64,000 nt of DNA from positions 12,358,835-12,422,834 of the forward strand of contig NC_134018.1 of assembly GCF_040712315.1 (NCBI RefSeq). Reading direction: 5' to 3'. Shown here in pieces: positions 53,743-63,660 of this stretch. The number at the start of each line of letters is the position of its first letter. The first letter of the stretch is position 1. The translations under genes and the position numbers were made by a program. Source of the stretch: Castanea sativa (taxonomy: Eukaryota; Streptophyta; Magnoliopsida; Fagales; Fagaceae). The notes beneath the pieces are model-generated. The model was given only the letters and a program-made list of their open reading frames with translations, was not told the origin of the DNA and made no database searches.

Positions 53743-54545
53743 TTGGTTGAATTAGTGGAATAGGAATTGTCATACTGATGATAACAATTTAGTGCTGAAT
53801 GTCCTGTCTTGTTGCACACCAGACAAACTGGACGAGTTGTGGATGAAGAATTTCCATTGCCACGACCATGCCCCTGGCCTCTGTTATTTTTCTGGTTGGA
53901 GGAAGGAGAGCCACGACCAAGTGCAGGAGAGGAGTTTTGGCGACCACCTCCGCCACCGCGAGAATTTCGACTTGCAAAATTCGCTCTAGCAAGAGAGAGA
54001 TCAACAGTGGGCTGTTGTTGTTCAGAGATCAGCAGTGGGCCATTGTTGTTCAAGCCGAAGTTCTTAGGCTAATAAGTGCCCATATAAGTCCTCAATGGAG
54101 AGAGGATCAACCTGTGTAGAAACGGATGTGACAAATGAATCATAGTCAGATCCAAAGACCAGCCAAAAGGAAGGAGATTAGTTCAAAATCATTAAGAGGT
54201 TGGTCGATGGCAACAAGAGTATCAACCAGTGTAGTGAACTGGTGAAAATAATCAGCAATGGAAGAGTTGCCTTTCTTCAAAGTGGTGAGCTGATAATGAA
54301 TTTGCATTGTTCGCGAGATTGAGAGGTGAACATGCATTCTAATGCATGTCAGACGTCACAAGAAGTGGTATTTTTAACCACGAGTAAGAATCTTCTCAGA
54401 TAGAGAAGAGATAATTGCACTAAGAATCATCTAATCATGCATATGCCAGTGCTGAAATTTCGAAATTGGAGACATAAAGGTGCTTGTTTTTCAAATAAGG
54501 AACAATCTATGCCTTTCATAACAAATGATTATCACAAGTCAATTT
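53505..54545. repeat. Inverted duplication of Copia gag
   Basis: Arms at 53505-53742 (+) and 54345-54545 (-) are the same gag segment in opposite orientation. Both contain TTGTTCCTTATTTGAAA and GTGCAATTATCTCTTCTCTA on their own strand. The - arm lacks about 85 bases of the + arm. The roughly 600-bp spacer is the remainder of the - strand gag. Confidence 0.8.
53703..54545 (-). pseudogene. Copia gag fragment with zinc knuckle, - strand arm
   Basis: On -, the N-terminal gag piece homologous to the + arm is followed by a UBN2-type segment (SISRTMQIHYQLTTLKKG, SIADYFHQFTTLVDTL). Then comes a Gly/Arg/Ser/Asn-rich stretch and a CCHC knuckle CLVCNKTGHSALNC (residues about 78-91 of the 54053-53703 frame). 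Stops and frameshifts separate the parts. No protease, integrase or RT was seen. Confidence 0.82.
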
Positions 54546-55126
54546 GAGGATAATCAAATGATGAATGGAAAAAAAATTAGAGTAAACAAATACATACATG
54601 TATGCAAGGTTGTAAGTAGAAAAGAAGAATAGAGAAAAAGAATCGTATGGTAGGCACTCAGTATGAATTATGAGTTGCTTTGTTAAGCTCTCTTCTAACT
54701 CAACTAAAGTTACAATTAACCAAAGATTTGCTTAGGTCTATAGCGTCACCAATCACAGTCATGTCTTAAAGGTTGGTCAGTTTTCATAAATACACCGTCA
54801 TAATGAGTTATGTGATTTTTGTTCGGCATGGCATTTATAAAGACTGAAAAATGTAGGACACTTGCCAATTTTTCATTTTGCATTTCTTTCCAATTTTTGT
54901 CAACATTCAGCTTCGTGATGATGAACTCATAATTTCTTAAGAAATATCAGGCTGCGAGGGTAGATACGTGTAGTAATATAATTTAACTTAAAAAAAAGAA
55001 TTAGATGTAACACTCCAAATTAAAAAAGTTGATACGAATAAAAAGTCTAATGTTAGTTTAATTTGTAGAAGTGTGAAGCTGAAATTTTGTAATTAGGATT
55101 CTAATCAAATTAAGATTTTTATCAAC
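54546..55126. other. Junction DNA between Copia remnant and pararetrovirus-like element
   Basis: No coding region was recognised, and in particular no movement-protein domain. AT-rich. Confidence 0.4.
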
Positions 55127-56222
55127 TTAGAAATTTTGCCCTAAACAACCTCCACCTCCACTACCAATATTTCCTACACCACCTGTCATCCCTAATCACC
55201 ACACAAGATTAACCTACTCATCAACCACAGATTCAAATCACTTGTTCACTCTTGATAACAGTCCTCCTTCAAAATGGCATGATAAGATTTTCAACATGTA
55301 TTCATGGTGTACAGCAGAACTTCAAGCCCCAAATAATATAGTTGCCCAAATTATTGCCAAATTTGTAGCAAGACTCACAGGTAGACTGAGACAATGGTGG
55401 ATTAACCTTGGAGAATACAGGCAAAGACAAGCAACCCAGTGTAACACACTCGAGGATTTTTTCACGATCCTCCATAATGAATTTCTTGGTTCATTAGTCC
55501 ATTACACTGAAGTAGCAAGAGATGAATTCCTACTGATGAAATGCTGTTCTTTTGAAAGAAAAGATTTGGAAAAACATTTTGACAGAATGTCCAGTAGATA
55601 CTATGCCTTTAATGGCATGGATGATATGAATTCCAAGCACACTTTCTTGAACTCATTCCCAGAACCACTTGGTGATGAGACTCTTCGTATGATGAATCTT
55701 CAAAAAATCACCCTACAGCAAGCCTCTTTAGGAGAGATTTATCAGCATGTCCTTATTGCTTTGGAAAAACTTTGCAATCAAAGAAAGTTTCTTTCAGAGA
55801 TTGACAAGATCCACAGCAAGCTTAAAGACAATTGCAAAAGGAATATTTGCAGATCAAGTGTTATGACAAAACATATTCTTGTCCAACAAAAAGAAGAGAT
55901 CATTACAAGAAGTACTCTTGAAAGAAGAAACATTCTAATCCAAAGAAGAAATTTTTCAGAAAAAAGAAATGGAAATTTCTCAGAAGAAAGCAGTTCAAAG
56001 GCAAAACTTCAAAAGTTTGTTTTGTATGTAGAAAGCCCGGTCATTTTGCAAAAAATTGTCCAAAAAGAGAAAAAGCAGCAAAGCTTTTGGAGCAAGCCCA
56101 GATTCATGCAGATGATACTCCATTTTCAGATGTTGAATCACTCTTTTCCCTTGATGATGATTATTCCCCCCAAGCCTTGGCAGTCATGGCTTATTCAACC
56201 TCAAAAGATGAATCAGAGTTAA
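55127..56222 (+). pseudogene. Coat-protein-like region, frameshifted
   Basis: Opens with a Pro-rich stretch. Then comes the coat core (KWHDKIFNMYSWCTAEL, KFVARLTGRLRQWW) and a helical region. Around 55830 the coding sense moves to another frame, where a Lys-rich basic stretch and the knuckle C-x2-C-x4-H-x4-C (56028-56069) are read. A TGA at 55919-55921 lies in that second frame. No own ATG is obvious, so the 5' end is truncated. In the family this protein packages the genome; here it cannot be made intact. Confidence 0.75.
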
Positions 56223-56797
56223 ACATTACAGATGATTCAGACCCAGAAATCCAAACCATATACACATCTCAGCCTTTTATAGCCCCAATAATTGGCCCCA
56301 CACCAATAGCCCAAGTTCACATCCTCCTTGATTCTTATTCCAGACCCATCCCAGTAATAGCTTTGTTTGATACAGGAGCAGCAGCAACAATCCTTCACCC
56401 TAAAATTTTACCAGAAGATTTTTTGTTACCCCATCATCAGATGTTCAGAGCAGCCAATGGAGAAACATTCCTGATCACCCAGAAAAGCAAACCCATTCAC
56501 ATTAGAATCTTCTCAACCCTTATCATTAAACACCAAGTTCTTAGATCCCCCCTCACAGGCAGAGACCTCTTCATAGGATTTGACCTCCTTCACCAGATAC
56601 CCAGCCTCAGATGGTCCTCAAAAGGCCTCTTACATAAACAACACCTTCTTACATGGACCCAGGTACCACATTTGTTCTCAATAAACCCTTTTGACTCTTT
56701 GAAAGCCCAGATTATCAATGAATGTTGTGTAGCCACCCACTCAGAATTCCTCCTCAAAAACCCAAATCCTCTATGGAAAACCCAACTTTTTTCATAA
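56087..56797 (+). pseudogene. Aspartic protease region of pararetrovirus-like element
   Basis: Follows the knuckle in the same frame. The catalytic triad motif is read as ALFDTGAAATI (DTGA at 56369-56380), followed by a GRDLFIGFDLL segment typical of retroviral-type protease ends. The N-terminal part is acidic and Ser-rich. The frame ends by shift near 56775, where RT coding moves to the next frame. In the family this is part of one polyprotein and self-cleaves it. Confidence 0.8.
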
Positions 56798-58839
56798 CCC
56801 TCCCTTTCAAAAAGAATGAAGATGTTAACCTTACAAAAGCTAGTCATAGAGGTATGAACCCAAAACACTTGTCCCTAGCTAAGCAGGAGTTAGCTACCCT
56901 TCTCTCAGAAAACCTCATTGAACCCACAACTTCTTCATGGGCATGTGAAGCCTTCTATGTTAACAAGCATGCAGAACAAGTTCGAGGAAAGCTCAGATTG
57001 GTAATCAATTACCAAGATCTTAATCATTTCCTTGCTGATGACAAGTTTCCACTGCCAAACAAAAGTGCTCTCTTTCAACATCTTTCCAATGCCAAAATAT
57101 TTTCAAAGTTTGATCTCAAAGCAGGATTTTGGCAATTAGGAATCCATCCAGAAGAAAGATACAAGACAGCATTTTGCATTCCAGACCACCATTATCAATG
57201 GACAGTAATGCCTTTCGGCCTAAAAAATGCTCCATCCCAGTTCCCAAAAGCAATGGTAACTCTGTTTCAACCACTGTTGTCAAATGCATTGATCTATGTA
57301 GATGATATCCTCTTATTCTCAAAAGATGCAGATTCCCATGAAAAATTGCTTACTGAATTCTACAATTTAGTAAAAGCTCAGGGGATAATGCTTTCAGAAA
57401 AGAAAATGGTCATAGGAGTATCCTCTATTGATTTCTTGGGAGTAAACATTTCAGATGGAAAGTACACTCTGCAGCCTCACATAGCGGTCTCTCTTAGTGA
57501 ATTTTCAGATACACTTACCAGCACCAAACAGATCCAACAGTTTCTTAGAATTGTTAACTACATGTCAGATTTCATTCCAAAAATTTCCAGACACAGAGAT
57601 TGTTTGTCCAAGTTGTTGAAAAAATCTCCTCTAGCATGGAATTTAGTTCATACAGAAGCAGTTCAACAATTGAAAAAATTAGCAGAAAAACTTCCCCCTT
57701 TGCAGATTCCAGGAACAGGAAAAAGAATTCTACAGACAGATGCAAGTGATGAGTATTGGGCAGCAGCTCTCTTTGGAGAAATTGATGGTAAAAGAAACAT
57801 TTGTGGATACAAAAGCGGTGCATTCAAGCCCTCAGAACTCCATTATCATTCCACTTTCAAAGAAATTCTGGTAGTTAAACATGGTATTGAAAAGTTCCAG
57901 TTTCACCTCATTGGTCACAATTTTCTTGTAGAAATGGATATGTCTTCTTTCCCAAAAATGCTCCAGTTCAAAAGAAAAATGCTTCCCCATCCCCAGTTAC
58001 TCAGATGGTCAAATTGGTTTTCACAATGGTCCTTCCAAGTCAAACACATCAAAAGTACAGATAACCTTATCACTGACTACCTTTCTAGAAAGTTTCCAGT
58101 CCTCCATACCACAATAATTCCTCCACCCTTATGTGTATACCCAATAACAAATCCATCCTCATTCTCAGGCCCTTCTTCATCCTCTAACCTTTCTACTTCA
58201 TCCTCTGATGATATCATGAACATGATAGAAACCCTTCCCCCAGACATAAAAGACCAAATAAAAACCCTGACCCTCCAAGCCAGATCCAAAAGAATCATTC
58301 GAGTCCTCCATGATTACCTTAAACAACACCAAAGTCATTTCCTTGCCATTTTCCCAGATATTGACCAACCATGGAAAACCCCATTTGCATTTTGGATAAC
58401 ATATTGGAATGTTGCGCATTACCTTTACATGTGGTACTTACTCAATGAGTACTACTTGTGCATTCATTTTGAACCACGATTCTACTCATACACTCTTCCT
58501 CATCAAAATAAATATTTTCACAAATTTTGGCATGAAATTTTGAAAAATGATGCTCATGATGGTCAATGGTTCAAGTATCACAAAACAGATCACCCCCGGT
58601 TTGGTCACAAAATCAATTCAGCATGTATAGTAGCAAAGTTGAACTCCAAAAATAATGTTCAAGCAGAAGGAATTGTCCACCCTCCAGAAGTACATTGGGT
58701 AACAAATGCCAACGGAACTATTCACAGACACACGAACGTATCTTGGATATCCTGTCACTATTCACTCACAATGGCAGAATCCCTCAATCAAGGAATCCTT
58801 CCAGACATTGTGCCAGTAGACCCAGATGTTTGCCGATAG
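56722..58839 (+). CDS. Reverse transcriptase-RNase H with unassigned C-terminal domain (pararetrovirus-like, partial)
   Basis: 705 codons remain open. RT motifs include KLRLVINYQDLN, FSKFDLKAGFWQLGI, MPFGLKNAPSQF and the catalytic YVDD (57295-57306). RNase H follows, with LQTDASDEYWAAALFGE, the ELHYHSTFKEIL block (catalytic Glu) and DYLSRKF at its end. After a Ser-rich linker comes about 230 residues with PFAFWITYWNVAHYLYMWY, FEPRFYSY and KFWHEILKND, aromatic-rich and not recognised. The frame stops at TAG 58837-58839, but reading continues open for 33 more codons (acidic, ending DADIDEE) to TGA 58939-58941, so the TAG may be a mutation or a leaky stop. The start is a frame boundary, not a real initiation site. 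Confidence 0.85.
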   Translation: MLCSHPLRIPPQKPKSSMENPTFFITLPFKKNEDVNLTKASHRGMNPKHLSLAKQELATLLSENLIEPTTSSWACEAFYVNKHAEQVRGKLRLVINYQDLNHFLADDKFPLPNKSALFQHLSNAKIFSKFDLKAGFWQLGIHPEERYKTAFCIPDHHYQWTVMPFGLKNAPSQFPKAMVTLFQPLLSNALIYVDDILLFSKDADSHEKLLTEFYNLVKAQGIMLSEKKMVIGVSSIDFLGVNISDGKYTLQPHIAVSLSEFSDTLTSTKQIQQFLRIVNYMSDFIPKISRHRDCLSKLLKKSPLAWNLVHTEAVQQLKKLAEKLPPLQIPGTGKRILQTDASDEYWAAALFGEIDGKRNICGYKSGAFKPSELHYHSTFKEILVVKHGIEKFQFHLIGHNFLVEMDMSSFPKMLQFKRKMLPHPQLLRWSNWFSQWSFQVKHIKSTDNLITDYLSRKFPVLHTTIIPPPLCVYPITNPSSFSGPSSSSNLSTSSSDDIMNMIETLPPDIKDQIKTLTLQARSKRIIRVLHDYLKQHQSHFLAIFPDIDQPWKTPFAFWITYWNVAHYLYMWYLLNEYYLCIHFEPRFYSYTLPHQNKYFHKFWHEILKNDAHDGQWFKYHKTDHPRFGHKINSACIVAKLNSKNNVQAEGIVHPPEVHWVTNANGTIHRHTNVSWISCHYSLTMAESLNQGILPDIVPVDPDVCR

Positions 58840-58941
58840 CAATGGCCCCATCAACACCATTGGGAAATGCCCAGTCTTTTTGACTTTGATGATCCTTATT
58901 ACCATAACCATGATCCAGATGCAGACATTGATGAAGAATGA

Positions 58942-59288
58942 TTCCAAGGAAGAGATGATTAAAGTAAGATATGTACAAAAGATATATATATAAAAAATAT
59001 ATATATATTTGTGGGACCCACTTTTGTTTTGGTGTGTTTTCTTTTTGCCGTCACACTTCCTTCAAGACTTCATGCATGATGCTTCGTTCTTTCCCTCAGT
59101 GCCATAATTCCCATTGTCAGTAAAGAATCCTGCAGAAGAATAATTCCTACCCAGCTGGCACTGCATCATCACAATTCTTCGACAACTGTAAAGAAGGAAG
59201 TCAGAATTCACATTTCTCCACTGTAAATTATTTTGTCATTTTGTAAAATATTTGCCTATAAATAGGCCGTTTGTATCCTTAGTTCAGC

Positions 59289-59334
<46 letters not shown>

Positions 59335-59560
59335 AGAAGTTAAAAGAGTGGAGAGACTTAGAAAAAATTCTAGAGTTAGAGTTAGCCAATTTGTGTAATA
59401 TTTCCCAGTCTATGTCTTCCAGTCCTGTAAAAAACTTGTTCAATCTAATAATATCCCTCAGTTTGTTGTATCTTGTTCTATGTTCTATTCCATATTTTTC
59501 TGTTATTTTCTATATTATTTTAGCAATATATGTCATTAATAAGCTTCTATGATCTTCTTA
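58942..59560 (+). promoter_or_regulatory. Noncoding region with TATA promoter of pararetrovirus-like element
   Basis: Contains a single CGTCA (reverse TGACG, as-1-like half site) near 59049 and a clear TATA box CTATAAATAGG near 59256. The expected start site falls just before an AG microsatellite. The placement after the polymerase ORF fits a pararetrovirus intergenic promoter. The 3' limit was not fixed. Confidence 0.55.
59295..59330. repeat. AG microsatellite
   Basis: About 18 AG units, roughly 35 bases downstream of the TATA box. Confidence 0.85.
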
Positions 59561-60477
59561 CACTCCCATTATCCAGTCAGCGTGTTCGTCTTGTAGTTGT
59601 AAGTCATCCTTATTCCCATTCACCAACTCTACTTTCCCGTAGCTTCCTTCTTCATGTTTTAAGTTTGGTTTTTGTATTTTAGTTGTTATTTGTATCCTAG
59701 TTGTTCTTCGTCATTTTCTTCCTTTGTATTTTCCTTAGTTTTCGTCACTTTCTCTTAGTTCTTCGTCACAAAATTACTGAAATTACTTCTTAAAAAGTTT
59801 CTCAAATTACTGAAATTACTTCTCTTAGTTTCTCTTATTTGCTAACAAATACAAAATTACTTCTTCCAAAAAAAAAAAAAACACTACTTCACTTAAAAAG
59901 TAAAAATTAATCATTTTTATACTGAAATTTCTATGCTTTTTTTTTAATTCTTTAAAATATTTCAAAATTTTGTTATTTAAATTCTATACAGTTGTCACAA
60001 ATCTCCATTCATCCACACTGACGTATATCGTCTTTCTTTTATTCAAATCTCAAATTTTTTTACTTATCACAATTCTTATCTCAATCAATAAATTCAAATG
60101 TTCCGTTAAGTTTTAAACAGTCTCTATCTCATTTTTAAACATTATTTCATGTTAGTTTATTTCACTCATAAAAAAATAAAAAAAATACACAGGCTTTTGT
60201 TTTTCTCGGCTTATGTTGTGTTCTTCTGGTTTCGGGGCATGTCTCAATGAGTCCCACATTAATCTGATATGTGAGAGTCCAGCCCAAATTAGACATCCAA
60301 CTAGTGTTATATTTTCTTCCCTTTACGTCTCTATCTCATACTACTAACATATATCTCCGAGTCGATCTGACGCCAATCATATCATATAAAGAGAGCGCAA
60401 TAGTGCGAGGTTAAAGAACTTATTAGAATTTGAGACTCCATTGTGACTTTTCTCTCTTCGTTCGCTGATAAAGAATA
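59561..60477. other. Intergenic DNA and probable promoter of the 60478 gene
   Basis: The first part is T-rich with repeats of TTCGTCA/TTCTTAG and AAATTACTGAAATTACTTCT. A TATA-like CATATAAAGAGA lies near 60383, about 95 bases before the next ATG. Confidence 0.45.
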
Positions 60478-60804
60478 ATGGACCTCAAGGAAACCCCTAA
60501 GACTAGTTTAGATTTGTCTCAGTACCCATTCTTGAGACAATCCTTAGAGTTATACGAGAGAGCGAAAAGTCAGAGTTTCGTGATGAATTTTCCAGAGGAG
60601 TTTCTCGGTCTGTTGGGGAACACAAAGATGGAGGAGTTGGAGAAGCAATGGAAGGCGTTGTGGGTAGAAGAGCTCGAAATTTGCATGAAGCGCTACAGCT
60701 TAATAAAGAAGCAGAAAAAACTTTTGTTGAATGCGTGTGAACTAGATCAATCGTCCATGCGTCCTTCCCTCAAAGAATCCTTCAATTTTCTGGCTATATC
60801 ATGA
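60478..60804 (+). CDS. Unrecognised small helical protein, first frame
   Basis: 108 codons from ATG (context AATAATGG) to a TGA. It is charged and Leu-rich (LEKQWKALWVEELEICMKR, IKKQKKLLLNACEL), probably all-helical, with no known motif. A TATA-like box lies about 95 bases upstream. The next frame continues immediately after a one- or two-base shift, so the real protein was probably about 200 aa. It could be a live short gene, a pseudogene, or a gene with a sequence error. Confidence 0.5.
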   Translation: MDLKETPKTSLDLSQYPFLRQSLELYERAKSQSFVMNFPEEFLGLLGNTKMEELEKQWKALWVEELEICMKRYSLIKKQKKLLLNACELDQSSMRPSLKESFNFLAIS

Positions 60805-61096
60805 GGATTTCGACAACAAATTGATGGGTTTGCAGCAAACTGAAGTTAAGCTTTTCTTAAAGCGGTTGGATTTGCTTAGCGAGCAGACTACGCTTTTACT
60901 TGATGCTATTAAGTCATCATCATTATCATCAGCCCAACCTAAGAAATTTATTTTTTATTCTTTTTTTTTAATAATGTCAGGTTTAGTTATTCTGTCTTTG
61001 TGGAATTCTACTAGTTATATGAACATTATTATCTTCGACAACTATTTCAAAAATTGTTTGAGATTGTTTGGGAACTTTTCTTTACCTCTAATATGA
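60798..61096 (+). pseudogene. Continuation of the 60478 gene in the next frame, with a membrane segment
   Basis: The frame reads HEDFDNKLMGLQQTEVK and LLSEQTTLLLDAIKSSS, similar in style to the upstream part, which suggests a single frameshifted gene. A hydrophobic stretch FIFYSFFLIMSGLVILSLW near its end could be a C-terminal membrane anchor, though it may be chance reading of AT-rich DNA beyond the true end. Confidence 0.4.
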
Positions 61097-61637
61097 GAGA
61101 ATAGCATAAGATATTCACCTAGACTAGATTTAGATTAATTGTACATTAATCCATATACAACTAATAGGGTTAGGCATGGGCCTTAACTAGGACTGATTTT
61201 GAAACTTTAACAACATTTGATTGAGATTTAATGATTCAAACTTAAAATCAAGAGATTTGTAGTTCAACCAACATCTCTTAATATCAAGATTGGTTCATGG
61301 TCTATAACTAAATGTCGATTACTTTTGCCACCCTAACCTTGAGTTAATGGCATATATCCAAGCATGGTTTTAAAATTCAAACCTCTCAAAAAACTGTAAT
61401 CAAAGATTTTTGAGGCATACTCAAACTGATGTCAAACCCTGTCGTTATTAATTTAATAATTACTTAAAAAATAAGTAAATTTATTTAATTAGTAAAATAT
61501 AAAAATTGTAAACTAATCCAACCAAATATAGAAATCAAATTTTCTATGTTATAAATTCATAACTAAGACAAATAAGAAATATTAAACCATAAGCAAACAT
61601 AAAGAGATATTTAATTTCTCAATTAAGAGAATCAATA

Positions 61638-61696
<59 letters not shown>

Positions 61697-61858
61697 CTCA
61701 AGTCCATTTGAGGAAAAGATAAAAAAAAACAAAGGAAAAAGAAAAGAATAAGCTAGAAGCCAGAACTGGAAGAGTGGCGGACACCCATTAAAACATTGGT
61801 TAAAGACAAAAAGAAGGCCAAGAAAATTTAAAAAACGAGAGGCTGATAGCAAGCATTT
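61097..61858. other. Intergenic DNA
   Basis: No gene was seen. Includes a GT/AT microsatellite. Confidence 0.5.
61637..61693. repeat. GT-AT compound microsatellite
   Basis: GTGTGTGT followed by about 24 AT units. Confidence 0.9.
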
Positions 61859-62330
61859 AGGTTCCGTCTGGTTAGAATGAAATGATAGTGGGGAAGAGAA
61901 AATAAGAGAGAAAGAGGGAGAGGAGGGTGTTTGGTTGAAGAAATTATACTATCCTCGTGGTGAATCATGTCACTTGTCTACCATTCCACTAAAAGACTCT
62001 CACATGTTCAAAATTATTGAGTCAATTTAACAGGGAAATCAATTTCTGTTTACTTTTTTTTTTAATTTTTAATATCATATATTGACTCAATAATTTTAAA
62101 CAAGTAAAAGTTTTTTAGTGGAATAATGGACAAGTTGAATAATTCACCATGTAAACCATATAACTTTTTGTTTGGTTTTGGGGGAGGGGCCCCTCCCTCA
62201 CGGGAGTAAACGAGGGTAGAGGAATTTTCTTCCTGTGTCCACCATTTAAGAGGAAAAAGTATTCTTCCCAATTTGGGGTAAAAACTAGAAGGAAATTACC
62301 CACTTACCCTCGCCTTATTAATTAATGTTG

Positions 62331-62361
<31 letters not shown>

Positions 62362-62872
62362 TTCTTTTTTTTAATTTTTTTTTATTCTAGCAAATGTTAC
62401 ATACTGCTACGACTTTTTTTTTTTTTTTTAAAAATTCTTTTTTCCTTTCATCTTGTTTCACCTTTTCCCTAGGTTTAGAGCACAAGTTGTTGGCTCTTTT
62501 TTTTTCTTTCTTTCTTTCTTTTTTTAATATCAAACACAACTTTTTTTTATTATTAGTTTTTTTTTGCTAGATGTTTTATTAGTTGTGTTAGTTTGTATGT
62601 TTGTAGTAGTTAAAAAAATTAATTTTTATAAACTATTAAAAATTTGTTTCTATGTACTAGGGGCATGAGAGTAAATTTATACAAAATACATTTTCCATCC
62701 TCCATTTTTTCTACTCAACCAAATGAAAGATTTTTTCCATCTCTCCACTTTTTCACTCTTTCAACCAAACAAATGGAAGGGAAACTACATATATTTTATC
62801 CACCCACTTTTCCACTCCCTCCCTATTTTCTATCCTCCATTTTTTCCATCATTCCAACCAAACGAGTGACAT
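61859..62872. repeat. Candidate ~1-kb foldback element
   Basis: The left end GTTCCGTCTGGTTAGAATGA and the right end, on the opposite strand, CACTCGTTTGGTTGGAATGA match at most positions. Both are followed by GG/GA-rich TTTGGTTGAA-type blocks repeated inside. No TSD was fixed. A TTC run is at 62330-62360. Confidence 0.5.
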
Positions 62873-62985
62873 CAAAAGTAAAGTTGTCCATTATCTCAAA
62901 GCATACCAAACTTTGGCAAAAGTGCAGAAATTGTGAAAACGCAGAAATAAAGAGAAAGAGAGAGAAGTGTAGAAATGGTGAAAAC

Positions 62986-63107
<122 letters not shown>

Positions 63108-63547
63108 ATGTGATTTCAAGTCTAATAGCATGCGGTTAAAGATTCAACAACAATTATGAGCCTGTAACAATGTAACTCTAAGTTCCAAAAAAGACAGAAA
63201 GAAAAAAACCTCTTACTTGAACCTAAGAGAACTAGCCACGGTTTTCAAACCCGTGAGGTTCAAGTTCAACCTTAGTTTGCATGGTTCACTAATTTTTTTA
63301 CATAGGTTAATTTTTGGGTTTAAAAAATAGTTTTGTGAATAATCCATAGTTAACCAAGTTGGACCATATGGTCTAGTCCAAATTTCAAAACCTTGCATCT
63401 AGGACCATGTGTGAGGTGGGCTCAACTTGGATTACCAAATCCTACTTCACAACTTGTGTTGGGGCGTTCACATAACCAATGGCTTGCATTTGATGACAGT
63501 TCATGGAAGGTGAACTTGTTAATATGGACAAAATCACTGTTGGAAAG
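63108..63547. other. Intergenic DNA
   Basis: No gene was recognised. Confidence 0.45.
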
Positions 63548-63644
63548 ACCACCGGGCCTTGTAGCCTAGTGGTACTCGGTTCTGTTGTAACCTTGAGCTA
63601 GGGGGTCCTATCCCCCATAATTACCTAGCAAAAAAAAAAAAGAG
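63548..63644 (+). mobile_element. tRNA-derived SINE
   Basis: A 97-bp element with GGCCTTGTAGCCTAGTGGTA (A-box-like), GGGGGTCCTATCCCCC in the B-box place and an A tail. It is flanked by 16-bp repeats differing at two bases (63532-63547 and 63645-63660; core TTGGAAAG). Confidence 0.75.
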
Positions 63645-63660
63645 AATCACCCTTGGAAAG

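Larger units (their letters stand above)
55127..59560 (+). mobile_element. Endogenous pararetrovirus-like element (Caulimoviridae type), broken
   Basis: In order it has a coat-protein-like region with CCHC knuckle, aspartic protease, reverse transcriptase, RNase H, an unassigned C-terminal domain and a noncoding promoter region. No integrase, no flanking LTR pair and no matching primer-binding site were seen, and the coat-protein core with FVARLTGRLRQWW is of caulimovirid style. The 5' part (movement protein) is absent. At least two frameshifts (near 55830 and 56775) and an internal TGA (55919-55921) interrupt the reading, so it is a defective genomic fossil. Genus is not assigned; a divergent Ty3-like retroelement is the alternative. 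Confidence 0.75.

Noticed and set aside
53789..54119. Several + strand frames over the Copia gag
   Set aside because: They are antisense to the CCHC-containing gag frame and explained by it.
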